The notes under the pieces were generated by a model that saw only the letters and a list, made by a program, of their open reading frames with translations, had not been told where the DNA came from and did not search any database. Shown here one piece after another: positions 45,698 through 53,966 of a DNA stretch of 64,000 nucleotides; the stretch's first letter is position 1, and each line of letters opens with the position of its first letter. The stretch comes from Caloramator quimbayensis. GTDB taxonomy: Bacteria; Bacillota; Clostridia; Clostridiales; Caloramatoraceae. The translations under genes and the position numbers were made by a program. The stretch spans positions 1 to 64,000 of the forward strand of contig NZ_FUYH01000007.1 of the NCBI RefSeq assembly GCF_900167605.1. The letters are read 5' to 3'.

Positions 45698-46784
45698 TGG
45701 TTTGCTTTCTCAGGAAGAGATAGACGCACTGCTTGGAAATGTAAATACCACCCCATCCTCTCCTCTTTCAGAAAGTGATAAAGACCTTTTAGGAGAAATT
45801 GGTAATATATCTATGGGCTCTGCTTCAACAGCCCTTTCAACTATACTTGGCAAAATGGTCAATATAACTACTCCTAAGGTCAGTATTACTTCAATAAATA
45901 GAATTAAGGAGAGTTTTGAGGTTCCGATAGTTTCCCTTGAGGTTTTATATACTGAAAATTTGAAGGGAGCAAATCTTTTACTTATAAAAATCACCGATGC
46001 GGCTATAATTGCTGATATTATGATGGGAGGAAGCGGGGAAAACGTTAACAGGGCGCTGTCAGAAATCGAAATAAGCGCAGTATCTGAGGCTATGAATCAG
46101 ATGATAGGTTCAGCAGCAACATCCCTATCGACAATGCTTAATTTTCCTGTAAACATATCCCCTCCAACAGCGAGAATATGGGATGATGCTTCTAAAACCC
46201 TTTCCGATAATGTGGATCCAAATGAGGACATGGTTGAAATAGCCTTTAGATTAACTATTGAAGACCTTTTAGACAGCCAGATAATGCTTCTTTTATCCAT
46301 AGAAACAGCCAAGATAATAATAAATAAAATGACAGGACAGTCAAATGAAGAAGAGATTATTCAAAAAGAAGAATTTTTTGTCGACGAGACTCCAATTTCA
46401 AAGATAGATAATGCATCACAAAGCAAAGTTATAGAACAAAATATGGCTGTTGAAGAACCACAAATTAATATTCAAAAGGCAAAGTTTTCTCCTTTAACCC
46501 ACTTTTCAAATCAGGAGAAACAGAACATAGATTTAATTCTCGATGTTCCTCTTGAAATATCTGTAGTTCTCGGAAGAGCAAAAAAGACTATTAAGGAGAT
46601 ACTCGAGATGGGGCCGGGTTCCCTTGTTGAACTTGATAAGCTCACGGAAGAGCCCGTTGAAATACTTGTAAACGGTAAAAAGGTAGCTTTGGGTGAAGTC
46701 GTTGTTATAGATGAAAATTTTGGAGTCAGGATTAACAGCATTATAAGCAATGTCGATAGAGTAAAGAGTCTGCAGGGAAAATAA
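45690..46784 (+). CDS. fliY: Flagellar motor switch phosphatase FliY
   Basis: FliY replaces or supplements FliN in Gram-positives and dephosphorylates CheY-P at the motor. The N-terminus has the CheY-binding motif LLSQEEIDALLG. The CheC-like part holds two intact phosphatase motifs (GEIGNISMGSAS and SEAMNQMIGSAATS). The C-terminal SpoA/FliN domain includes DVPLEISVVLGRAKKTI. I choose ATG 45690 (MHDGLLSQEE). The ATG at 45678 is also possible and has a slightly poorer family fit. 364 residues. Confidence 0.95.
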   Translation: MHDGLLSQEEIDALLGNVNTTPSSPLSESDKDLLGEIGNISMGSASTALSTILGKMVNITTPKVSITSINRIKESFEVPIVSLEVLYTENLKGANLLLIKITDAAIIADIMMGGSGENVNRALSEIEISAVSEAMNQMIGSAATSLSTMLNFPVNISPPTARIWDDASKTLSDNVDPNEDMVEIAFRLTIEDLLDSQIMLLLSIETAKIIINKMTGQSNEEEIIQKEEFFVDETPISKIDNASQSKVIEQNMAVEEPQINIQKAKFSPLTHFSNQEKQNIDLILDVPLEISVVLGRAKKTIKEILEMGPGSLVELDKLTEEPVEILVNGKKVALGEVVVIDENFGVRINSIISNVDRVKSLQGK

Positions 46785-46799
46785 CTTGCAGACTCTTTA
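46762..46799 (+). terminator. Hairpin at the end of fliY
   Basis: TAAAGAGTCTGCA and TGCAGACTCTTTA form a perfect 13-bp stem around a 12-base loop that contains the fliY stop. There is only a short T stretch, so termination may be partial. The flgM promoter begins at 46800. Confidence 0.6.
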
Positions 46800-46826
46800 T
46801 AAAGTTTATAGAAAAATATACGATAC
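46800..46826 (+). promoter_or_regulatory. Sigma-D promoter of the flgM operon
   Basis: TAAA (46800-46803), 15 bases, TACGATAC (46819-46826). It starts immediately after the fliY hairpin, marking a new transcription unit flgM-flgN-flgK-flgL-fliW-csrA-fliD. Confidence 0.72.
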
Positions 46827-46866
46827 TATAAATATAGATGGTTACCTTTGTATTTGGAGGGATATT

Positions 46867-47145
46867 ATGAAGGTTAATAATAGTGTAAACAGAGTTTTAA
46901 ACATTTATTCTAAGAGTGTAAACAATAAAAGTGAGCAGTTAAAAAAAACAAATAAAAAAGATACAATTGAAATATCTTCAAAGGGAAGAGAACTTCAAAA
47001 ATATATAGAGATTATAAAAAATACTGAACTTAAAAGCAGCAGGGCAGATGAAATAAAAAATCTTTTAGATAATGGATGCTACTGCATTGATGAAAACAAA
47101 ATAGCATCGGGCATAATTGAATATATAAAGGAAAGTGATGTTTAA
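46867..47145 (+). CDS. flgM: Anti-sigma-D factor FlgM
   Basis: FlgM holds sigma-D inactive until the hook-basal body is complete. It is a small, basic and acidic helical protein of 92 residues with the family pattern KKDTIEISSKGRELQKYI and SRADEIKNLLDNGCYCIDENKIA, in which the C-terminal half binds sigma. GGAGGGATATT precedes ATG 46867. The frame extends upstream only into the promoter. Its own promoter looks sigma-D dependent, which would give feedback. Confidence 0.9.
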   Translation: MKVNNSVNRVLNIYSKSVNNKSEQLKKTNKKDTIEISSKGRELQKYIEIIKNTELKSSRADEIKNLLDNGCYCIDENKIASGIIEYIKESDV

Positions 47146-47576
47146 TGGATATAGAAAATATAGTAAAAAGGCAGATAGAGCTGCTAACTGAGCTTGATAA
47201 TATTTTAAATAAAGAAAAGGATATTTTAATTAATGACAGAGCCTTTGAACTTCCTAATTTAATTGAAGAGAAAAAGGAAATTTCAAAGAAAATAGTAGAA
47301 ATTGAAAAAGTAAGATTAAGCCTTTATAAGGATAAAACGGCGGAGGAGCTCTTAGAGGATGGCATAATAAATAGGGATGATGTATCAGCTTTAAAAGCCC
47401 TTATAGAGTCTATAAAACAAAAGCAGGAAACAAATTTAATTTTAACAAAACAGTCCTTATATTATATTAGGCTTATAACATCAGCATTAAATCCAAATCA
47501 AAAGGTTATAACCTATAAAAGCAGCGGCAAGGTAGATGATGCTAAATCTTTAAACATCTTTACTACTAAAGGTTAG
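47145..47576 (+). CDS. flgN: Flagellar export chaperone FlgN
   Basis: A 143-residue, almost all-helical protein of the FlgN family (RQIELLTELDNILNKEKDILIN, then IEEKKEISKKIVEIEKVRL). FlgN protects FlgK and FlgL before export, and both genes follow directly. The start overlaps the flgM stop by one base. Confidence 0.88.
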   Translation: MDIENIVKRQIELLTELDNILNKEKDILINDRAFELPNLIEEKKEISKKIVEIEKVRLSLYKDKTAEELLEDGIINRDDVSALKALIESIKQKQETNLILTKQSLYYIRLITSALNPNQKVITYKSSGKVDDAKSLNIFTTKG

Positions 47577-47586
47577 GAGGTTAAGT

Positions 47587-49218
47587 ATGAGCGGACTTTT
47601 CAGCACCTTTAATATAACTAAAAGGGGAATGCAGGCACAGCAGACTGCCCTTCATATAGTATCCCACAATATAGCAAACGCCAATACTGAAGGATACTCT
47701 GTTCAAAGAGCAGAATTAAAAACAACCCAGCCCTTTGGAATGCCTTCTCTTACAACTTCAGCAGAGCCGGGACAGCTTGGTACAGGTGTTCAGGTTGCTA
47801 AAATTTCAAGAACAAGGGATGTATTTTTGGATGCCCAGATAAGAAAAGAAAAATCAACCCTTGGAAAATATGAGTCAAGGCAGCAGTTTCTATCGGAGAT
47901 AGAAACCATATTCATGGAGCCTTCTGATACAGGACTATCAAGTGTTTTAGGAAAATTTTATGATTCGTGGAGCCAGCTGTCAAACACTCCAGAGCCTAAT
48001 TCAACTGCAAGAACACTTGTTGTACAAAATGCACAGGCTCTATGTACTGCTATAAACCAAAACTATCAGCAGCTTAGCGATATGGAAGCTAATGCAGCGG
48101 ATATAACAAGCAATGAAGTATTTGAAGCTGCGAGCATTTTAAGCAATATACAGGAATTAAACGTGCAAATAAAGGCTGCAGTAATAGGAGGCAAAGAGCC
48201 GAATGATTTGCTTGACAGAAGAGATTTGCTTTTAGATCAGCTCTCTCAAAAGTTCAGCTATGATACTGAAGAAACAGATTTTAAAGGTATAAAAATATAT
48301 GCAAAGGTTAAAAAGGACGACGGCACTGAGGATAAGAGAGAGATTTTAAAGGATGGAAGTTTAAATTTTAGTCTTTCATATATAAATAAAATAGATTATG
48401 AGAAAAACGAAATTGAAATTTATATAGACGGAGATATCAACAATAAAAAGACAATATCTGTAAGCGATGCAAGCGAATATAAAAACATTCATGTTTTGTT
48501 TTATGATAAAACAGCATACTCAAAGGGAGGAACAATAGATGCATCTCCTGCAAAATTCATAAACGGAAGCATAAACGGATATGAAACGATATATGAGGAG
48601 ATAGAAAAATATAAAACTCAGCTTAACAATATAGCAAGGGCTCTAACAATTTCAGCTAATACTATCCACTCTGACGGAAATAATATAGACTTTTTTAATA
48701 AAGATGCTGAGGATTTAAATAATGAGCCTGCAAAAATAATAAGTGTAAATAAAAGCTTAGTTGATGATCCTAAAAATATTGTTGCATCAATTAATAGCAA
48801 TGAAGGAAACGGAGAAAGGGCTCTTGCAATTGCAAGGCTTAGAAACATAAGAATGGATGTTACAGGCATTGATTCAAGAGCAAAATTCATTTCCGATGTA
48901 AGCCTGAATACTGATAAAAACAGCACAGAATATTTAACTATGAAGAGCAACCCTAACGGAATAACAATTGACAACTATTTTAAAAGTACAATATCAGCCC
49001 TCGGAGTTTCAAGTCAGGAAGCTGAAAGGATGGTTACTAATCAGAATGCTCTTTTGTCCCAGCTTGAAACGAGAAGAGAATCAATATCCGGCGTTTCAAT
49101 AGATGAGGAAATTACTAATATGATTCAATTTCAAAGATCCTATGAGGCAAACGCTAAAATGATAAGCGTTATAGACCAGCTTTTAGATGTTGTTGTAAAC
49201 GGTCTTATAAGAAGGTAG
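47587..49218 (+). CDS. flgK: Flagellar hook-associated protein 1 FlgK
   Basis: FlgK is the first hook-filament junction protein, exported through the flagellar type III system. The N-terminal rod-like domain has STFNITKRGMQAQQTALHIV and SHNIANANTEGYSVQRAE. The C-terminal domain ends with the conserved MIQFQRSYEANAKMISVIDQL. The length of 543 is typical. It starts after GGAGGTTAAGT. Confidence 0.97.
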   Translation: MSGLFSTFNITKRGMQAQQTALHIVSHNIANANTEGYSVQRAELKTTQPFGMPSLTTSAEPGQLGTGVQVAKISRTRDVFLDAQIRKEKSTLGKYESRQQFLSEIETIFMEPSDTGLSSVLGKFYDSWSQLSNTPEPNSTARTLVVQNAQALCTAINQNYQQLSDMEANAADITSNEVFEAASILSNIQELNVQIKAAVIGGKEPNDLLDRRDLLLDQLSQKFSYDTEETDFKGIKIYAKVKKDDGTEDKREILKDGSLNFSLSYINKIDYEKNEIEIYIDGDINNKKTISVSDASEYKNIHVLFYDKTAYSKGGTIDASPAKFINGSINGYETIYEEIEKYKTQLNNIARALTISANTIHSDGNNIDFFNKDAEDLNNEPAKIISVNKSLVDDPKNIVASINSNEGNGERALAIARLRNIRMDVTGIDSRAKFISDVSLNTDKNSTEYLTMKSNPNGITIDNYFKSTISALGVSSQEAERMVTNQNALLSQLETRRESISGVSIDEEITNMIQFQRSYEANAKMISVIDQLLDVVVNGLIRR

Positions 49219-49226
49219 GTGAATTT

Positions 49227-50099
49227 ATGAGAATAACAAATAAGGTTTTATCAAAGGGTTATTTAGATGATTTAAACAGAAACATTCAAAACATGAGAAA
49301 GTATCAGGAGCAGCTCTCCTCAGGCCATGAAGTTAGAAGGCCTTCAGATGACCCCTTTAAGGTTGCAAGGACTATGGAACTTAACAGCAGCATTGCAGCA
49401 AACGACAGATATAAATCAAACATAGAAGAGGGAATAGGCTGGCTTGAAACAACTGATAAGGCCCTCGGGCAGATTAACGATGCCCTTCAAAGGGTAAGGG
49501 AGCTTACAATTCAGGCTGGAGGAAATTATACAAAAGAGCAAAGGCAGGCTATACAAAAGGAAATAGACCAGCTTAAAGACCATATAAGGGAAGTTGGAAA
49601 CACTGCCTATGATGGAAGATACATATTTGGAGGGGACAAGACTACTAATCCTCCCTTTGAAGCTGATGTAGCATCCCCATCAGGCATAACATATAAAGGC
49701 TCAACTAATGGCCTTTTAAGGGAATTTTCACAGGGTGTAGCCTTTACAATAGATGTTCCCGGAAATAAGTTTGAAAGCGTATTCAATGTTTTAAAAGATA
49801 TTTCCGATACTTTAAATGCAGGAGATTCCCCAGCAGGAAAACTTGGTGATTTAGATAATGAAATGGATAAAATATTAAATTTAAGGGCAGAGGTTGGAGC
49901 AAAGTCAAACAGGCTCGATGCAATGAAGAGCAAAAACGAAGAGGAAACCTTTAATATGACTGAGCTTTTATCAAAGACTCAGGATATAGATATAGCTAAA
50001 AAGGTTATGGAATATAAGGTTATGGAATCGGTTTATAATGCATCCCTTCAAACCGGGGCTAAAATACTTCAGCCGAGCATATTAGATTTTTTAAGGTAG
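49227..50099 (+). CDS. flgL: Flagellar hook-associated protein 3 FlgL
   Basis: FlgL is the second junction protein. The flagellin-like N-terminal helix (MRITNKVLSKGYLDDLNRNI) is followed by QLSSGHEVRRPSDDPFKVAR. The C-terminal helix has LSKTQDIDIAKKVMEYKV. 290 residues, normal. It follows flgK by eight bases with AGGTGAA as ribosome binding site. Confidence 0.96.
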   Translation: MRITNKVLSKGYLDDLNRNIQNMRKYQEQLSSGHEVRRPSDDPFKVARTMELNSSIAANDRYKSNIEEGIGWLETTDKALGQINDALQRVRELTIQAGGNYTKEQRQAIQKEIDQLKDHIREVGNTAYDGRYIFGGDKTTNPPFEADVASPSGITYKGSTNGLLREFSQGVAFTIDVPGNKFESVFNVLKDISDTLNAGDSPAGKLGDLDNEMDKILNLRAEVGAKSNRLDAMKSKNEEETFNMTELLSKTQDIDIAKKVMEYKVMESVYNASLQTGAKILQPSILDFLR

Positions 50100-50109
50100 G
50101 ATGATTTTT

Positions 50110-50529
50110 ATGATTGTGAATACTAAGTTTTTTGATGATATTGAAATAGATGAAAAAGAAATTATATATTTTAAAGATGGAATTCCTGGTTTTGAAGAAT
50201 ATAAGCGGTATGTAATACTAAATATTGACGATAAATGCAATTTAAAATGCCTTCAGTCTGTGGATGAAAGGGATGTTTGTCTTATAGTTATCAATCCCTT
50301 TGAATATTTTTTAGATTTTGAGATTGAGCTCTCTGATGAGGAGATATTAAATCTTGAAATTGAAAATGAAAGCGATGTAATAGTTTACAGCGTTCTTACA
50401 ATAAGGGATGATAAAATAACTGCAAACCTTTTAGCCCCGATTATAATAAATGTTTTAAAAATGAAAGGGAAGCAGATAATACTAACAAACAGAAATTATA
50501 GTATAAGGCAGGAGATAAAATGCTTGTAA
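50110..50529 (+). CDS. fliW: Flagellar assembly factor FliW
   Basis: FliW binds flagellin and CsrA alternately, releasing CsrA to block hag translation when flagellin accumulates. Family segments are IVNTKFFDDIEIDEKEIIYFKDGIPGFEEYKRYV and the NLLAPIIIN part. I use ATG 50110 because GTAGGATGAT precedes it at good spacing. ATG 50101 lies within that site. The product has 139 residues. It overlaps csrA by ten bases, so the two partners are co-translated. Confidence 0.95.
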   Translation: MIVNTKFFDDIEIDEKEIIYFKDGIPGFEEYKRYVILNIDDKCNLKCLQSVDERDVCLIVINPFEYFLDFEIELSDEEILNLEIENESDVIVYSVLTIRDDKITANLLAPIIINVLKMKGKQIILTNRNYSIRQEIKCL

Positions 50530-50732
50530 TAGGAAGAAAAATCGGGGAATCCTTTTTAATTGGAGAAAACATAGAGGTTTGCATTCTTGAGGTTGATAAT
50601 GGAGTTGTAAAGGTAGGCATTAACGCTCCAAAGGCAATAAAAATAGTAAGAAAAGAGCTTTTAGCAGAGGTTAAAAACCAGAACATAGAATCTGCTAAAA
50701 ACATTGAATCTATTATTAAAAAAATAAAGTAG
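50520..50732 (+). CDS. csrA: Carbon storage regulator CsrA
   Basis: CsrA is a small RNA-binding dimer that recognises GGA motifs near ribosome binding sites and represses translation. It has the typical beta-strand sequence MLVIGRKIGESFLIGENI and VKVGINAPKAIKIVRKEL. 70 residues, within the range of Gram-positive CsrA. AGGAGATAAA precedes the ATG inside fliW. Its likely target, the hag leader, lies 2 kb downstream and carries matching GGA elements. Confidence 0.96.
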   Translation: MLVIGRKIGESFLIGENIEVCILEVDNGVVKVGINAPKAIKIVRKELLAEVKNQNIESAKNIESIIKKIK

Positions 50733-50743
50733 GAGGTGGTAGA

Positions 50744-52333
50744 ATGTCTGACAAGCTTAGAATTACTGGCCTTGCAACGGGGCTTGATGTTGACAGCATT
50801 GTAAAGCAGATGATGAAGGCTGAAAACATGAAACTCGATACTATAAAGCAAAACAGGCAGTATCTTCAGTGGAAGCAGGATGCTTACAGGGACATACTAT
50901 CCGACATAAATACATTAAAGGCAACATATCTTGATGTTTTAAAGGGAGATAATTATATTTTATCCCCCAATGCCTATTCTGTCTTTGATGTTACATCAGT
51001 AGATAGTACTAATTCATCTCTTCCTCCGACGGCAACAGCAACAGCAGGCTATGGTGCAAAGGCAGGGGTTTACAGTATTACAGTAAACAGCATTGCAAAG
51101 GCAGCAAAGGTTGAGGGAGCTTCAATAACTGCTACAAAGAGCACGACTTTAAAGGATCTTGGGGTGAGTGGTAATTTTATAATTACTATAACGAGTAATG
51201 GTAAGTCAACAGATGTAGTTTTAAACAAAACCGATAGAATTTCAGACGCTATAAATAAAATAAACTCAGCAGGAAGCGGAGTGTTTAAGGCTGAGTTCAG
51301 CGAGCTTACGGGAAAGTTTAGGATTATGACAGTAGGTACTGGAGAGGATAAAGATATAAAGGTTGAAGATACTTCAGGGAATATAACAAATCTTGGGATA
51401 AGCACTGGTGATTTAGGACAAGATAAAAAGGGTTCCAATGCATCTGTTACAATAACAAATCCTGATGGAGAAACAGCTAATGTTACAAAATCAACCAATA
51501 CCTTTACAATCGACGGCGTAACCTATAATCTTCAAAGCGAGGACGGGACAAGGACTTCAAAAATCACAATAACTCAAAACATTCAAAAATCCTTTGATAA
51601 GATAAAAGCTTTTATAGACAAATACAATGAAATAATAACTAAGATTCAAACTAAACTTACTGAGAAAAAGGAATACAGCTACAAGCCCTTAACGGACGAT
51701 CAAAAGAAGGATATGAAAGAGGATGAAATTAAAAAATGGGAAGAGAAGGCAAAGCAGGGAATTTTAAGTGGCGATTCAATGCTCCAGAATATGCTTTATT
51801 CTTTAAGGAGAGCTTTTTATGATAAGGTTGAAGGGGCAGGAATATCCTTAAGTGAAGTTGGACTTTCAACAAGCAGCGATTTTACCCAAGGCGGTAAAAT
51901 AATAATAGATGAGGCAAAGCTAAAGGATGCACTGCAAAACAAAGGGGATTTAGTTGCTAAAATATTCTCTCAGGATTCAGATATTAAATACGACCCTGAC
52001 CATAAAACCGATGGCGGAAGATATAATCAAATAGGAATATTCCAAAGAATAAACGATATTTTAAAGGATTATACAAGAACAACAAGAGACAGCAATGGTA
52101 ATAAGGGAATACTTATAAGAACCGCAGGAATAACAGGGGATATTTCAGAGTTTGATAACATAATTACAAAACAGCTTACAAATGACTACGATAAAAGGAT
52201 AAAGGACATGCAATCAAGGCTTGCACAAAAGGAAGAAACATACTATAAGCAGTTTTCGCAGCTTGAAACTGCTATGCAAAAACTAAACGACCAGTCAAAT
52301 TGGCTTATGCAGCAGCTTGGAGTAGGCAGCTGA
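50744..52333 (+). CDS. fliD: Flagellar filament capping protein FliD
   Basis: FliD caps the filament and helps fold flagellin subunits. The N-terminal family motif is LRITGLATGLDVDSIVKQMM, with the adjacent QYLQWKQDAYRDI. The C-terminal helix (LAQKEETYYKQFSQLETAMQKLNDQSNWL) matches FliD_C. Its 529 residues include a variable middle region (about 100-330). AGGAGGTGGT precedes the ATG. Confidence 0.96.
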   Translation: MSDKLRITGLATGLDVDSIVKQMMKAENMKLDTIKQNRQYLQWKQDAYRDILSDINTLKATYLDVLKGDNYILSPNAYSVFDVTSVDSTNSSLPPTATATAGYGAKAGVYSITVNSIAKAAKVEGASITATKSTTLKDLGVSGNFIITITSNGKSTDVVLNKTDRISDAINKINSAGSGVFKAEFSELTGKFRIMTVGTGEDKDIKVEDTSGNITNLGISTGDLGQDKKGSNASVTITNPDGETANVTKSTNTFTIDGVTYNLQSEDGTRTSKITITQNIQKSFDKIKAFIDKYNEIITKIQTKLTEKKEYSYKPLTDDQKKDMKEDEIKKWEEKAKQGILSGDSMLQNMLYSLRRAFYDKVEGAGISLSEVGLSTSSDFTQGGKIIIDEAKLKDALQNKGDLVAKIFSQDSDIKYDPDHKTDGGRYNQIGIFQRINDILKDYTRTTRDSNGNKGILIRTAGITGDISEFDNIITKQLTNDYDKRIKDMQSRLAQKEETYYKQFSQLETAMQKLNDQSNWLMQQLGVGS

Positions 52334-52665
52334 TGATAAAAGATTTAATTGAAGAATATAAAGAGCTTACACACACTGCAATAGATGCAGTAGATAATTT
52401 AGAATTTGAAAAACTAAACGATATATTAGACAAAAGGCAAATCTGTATTAAAAAAATAGAAGCTGCTGAAAATAAAGAAGAATATATAACCATGCTAAAA
52501 TCATTAAACATAGAGGAGCTTGAAGACCTTTTAAATGAGAAGGTAAAAGAAAAGCAGGATTTTATAAAAAAGGAAATTAAAGCTATAGCAAAATTTAGAC
52601 AAGCAGGCAGTGCCTACAACAAAAAAAATATAACTTCATCAATTTTCTTAAACAAAAAATTCTAA
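52333..52665 (+). CDS. FliT-like small helical flagellar protein
   Basis: A 110-residue helical, charged protein whose start overlaps the fliD stop (TGATG), as often seen for flagellar chaperones. The pattern ([38 protein letters not shown]) resembles FliT, the FliD chaperone, but the similarity is too weak to be sure. FliS, the flagellin chaperone that usually follows fliD in Clostridia, was not found in this window. The frame extends upstream to 52300 only inside fliD. Confidence 0.65.
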   Translation: MIKDLIEEYKELTHTAIDAVDNLEFEKLNDILDKRQICIKKIEAAENKEEYITMLKSLNIEELEDLLNEKVKEKQDFIKKEIKAIAKFRQAGSAYNKKNITSSIFLNKKF

Positions 52666-52672
52666 AAAACTA

Positions 52673-52699
52673 TAAAGTAATAAAAAAACCTTACGATAA
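52673..52699 (+). promoter_or_regulatory. Sigma-D promoter of hag
   Basis: TAAA (52673-52676), 15 bases, TACGATAA (52692-52699). Its -10 box has the same TACGATA core as the flgM promoter. It gives a leader of about 95 bases before the flagellin start. Confidence 0.85.
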
Positions 52700-52705
52700 A
52701 ATAAG

Positions 52706-52799
52706 TAGAAACAAAAAAGACCTATCGAGTGGCCATAAGATAGGGCTCAAAATAAAATATGGGCAAGGACGCCCACTAAAATTCAAGGAGGAATGTAAA
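52706..52799 (+). promoter_or_regulatory. hag 5' leader with two predicted CsrA sites and two hairpins
   Basis: Hairpin 1 pairs CCTATC (52721-52726) with GATAGG (52739-52744). Hairpin 2 pairs GGGC (52761-52764) with GCCC (52771-52774) and displays AAGGAC in its loop, a typical CsrA target. The ribosome binding site AAGGAGGA (52785-52792) is the second GGA element. CsrA bound to both would block the ribosome, as known for hag in B. subtilis. Confidence 0.7.
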
Positions 52800-53612
52800 A
52801 TGATAATCAATCACAATCTTAATGCATTAAATTCACACAGACAACTTGGAACTAACACTGTAAACGCTGGAAAATCAATGGAAAAACTATCATCAGGTCT
52901 GAGAATTAACAGAGCAGGAGACGACGCAGCAGGACTTGCAATTTCAGAAAAGATGAGAGCACAAATAAGAGGTCTTGAACAAGCAGGAAGAAACGCACAA
53001 GATTCAATATCACTTATTCAAACAGCAGAAGGTGCTTTAAATGAAACTCACAGCATTCTTCAAAGAATGAGAGAATTAGCGGTTCAAGCAGCCAATGATA
53101 CAAATGTTGCAACTGATAGAACAGCTATAAAAGATGAAATTGATCAATTAAATAATGAAATTAATAGAATAGCAACCACAACTGAGTTTAATACCCAAAA
53201 ATTAATTGACGGTACATTTACAGGTAAGCAGTTTCAAATTGGTGCAAATAAAACACAAACAATAACTTTGGGTATTTCTAATATGAATTCAGCAAGCTTA
53301 GGAGTTGATTCAGTTGCAGTTGACTCTGTTGCAAATGCTAACACTGCAATAAGCAGTATTGATGCAGCTTTAGCAAAAGTTTCTGCTACAAGATCAAAAC
53401 TTGGTTCATATCAAAATAGACTTGAGCATACAATTGCTAATCTTGGAACTTCAGCTGAAAACTTAACAGCTGCAGAGTCAAGAATCAGAGATGTTGACAT
53501 GGCTAAGGAAATGATGACTTTTAGTAAAAATAATATTTTAGCTCAAGCGGCACAAGCAATGCTTGCTCAAGCAAATCAACAACCACAAGGTGTATTACAG
53601 TTATTAAGATAA
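52800..53612 (+). CDS. hag: Flagellin (Hag/FliC)
   Basis: This is the filament subunit. The conserved N-terminal D0/D1 domain begins [17 protein letters not shown], with [21 protein letters not shown]. The C-terminal domain ends [21 protein letters not shown]...[13 protein letters not shown]. The central variable part (about residues 140-195) is very short, so the 270-residue protein is a minimal flagellin. Serine and threonine residues in the middle are possible glycan sites, in line with the glycosyltransferases behind it. It is controlled by a sigma-D promoter and the CsrA-type leader. Confidence 0.98.
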   Translation: MIINHNLNALNSHRQLGTNTVNAGKSMEKLSSGLRINRAGDDAAGLAISEKMRAQIRGLEQAGRNAQDSISLIQTAEGALNETHSILQRMRELAVQAANDTNVATDRTAIKDEIDQLNNEINRIATTTEFNTQKLIDGTFTGKQFQIGANKTQTITLGISNMNSASLGVDSVAVDSVANANTAISSIDAALAKVSATRSKLGSYQNRLEHTIANLGTSAENLTAAESRIRDVDMAKEMMTFSKNNILAQAAQAMLAQANQQPQGVLQLLR

Positions 53613-53618
53613 TGGACA

Positions 53619-53651
53619 AATTAAAGCTCTGGGTTTGCCAGAGCTTTAATT
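53619..53651 (+). terminator. 14-bp hairpin after hag
   Basis: AATTAAAGCTCTGG and CCAGAGCTTTAATT pair perfectly around GTTTG. No separate T-run follows, so it may terminate only partly. Read-through would supply low expression of the glycan genes downstream. Confidence 0.65.
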
Positions 53652-53674
53652 GACTTAAATGGAGGAAAATATAG

Positions 53675-53941
53675 ATGAAAAACCAAATGCAAATAGTAGA
53701 ATTAAAAAAATATGTTAATAAAATTTATAATAATATGAATAACAATACTGTTGACTTCAACCTATTTATAAAAGTTATTGATAATATATTTTGTATTGCT
53801 AACAATATATCTGATGAGAATGATATAAATTATTTGAATGAAAAGTTAAGTGATATGCTTAATGCATTTGAAGAGAAAGACTATGATATGTTTTTAGATA
53901 TTTTAAGCTATGAGATAATACCGATGTTTGAAGAAGTTTAA
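53675..53941 (+). CDS. Small hypothetical protein between hag and glycosyltransferases
   Basis: An 88-residue acidic, Asn- and Met-rich, probably helical protein (KNQMQIVELKKYVNKIYNN, then EEKDYDMFLDILSYEIIPMFEEV). I do not recognise a family. The ribosome binding site GGAGGAAAATATAG suits the ATG. Its place directly after flagellin and its low-GC codon use tie it to the two glycosyltransferase genes that follow. A flagellin modification accessory role is only a guess. Confidence 0.7.
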   Translation: MKNQMQIVELKKYVNKIYNNMNNNTVDFNLFIKVIDNIFCIANNISDENDINYLNEKLSDMLNAFEEKDYDMFLDILSYEIIPMFEEV

Positions 53942-53966
53942 AGTTAATAAATATTGAGGTGATTTT

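Noticed and set aside
52721-52774. A riboswitch in the hag leader
   Set aside because: Two hairpins exist but the conserved cores of c-di-GMP or other known riboswitches were not seen. CsrA control explains the GGA elements better.
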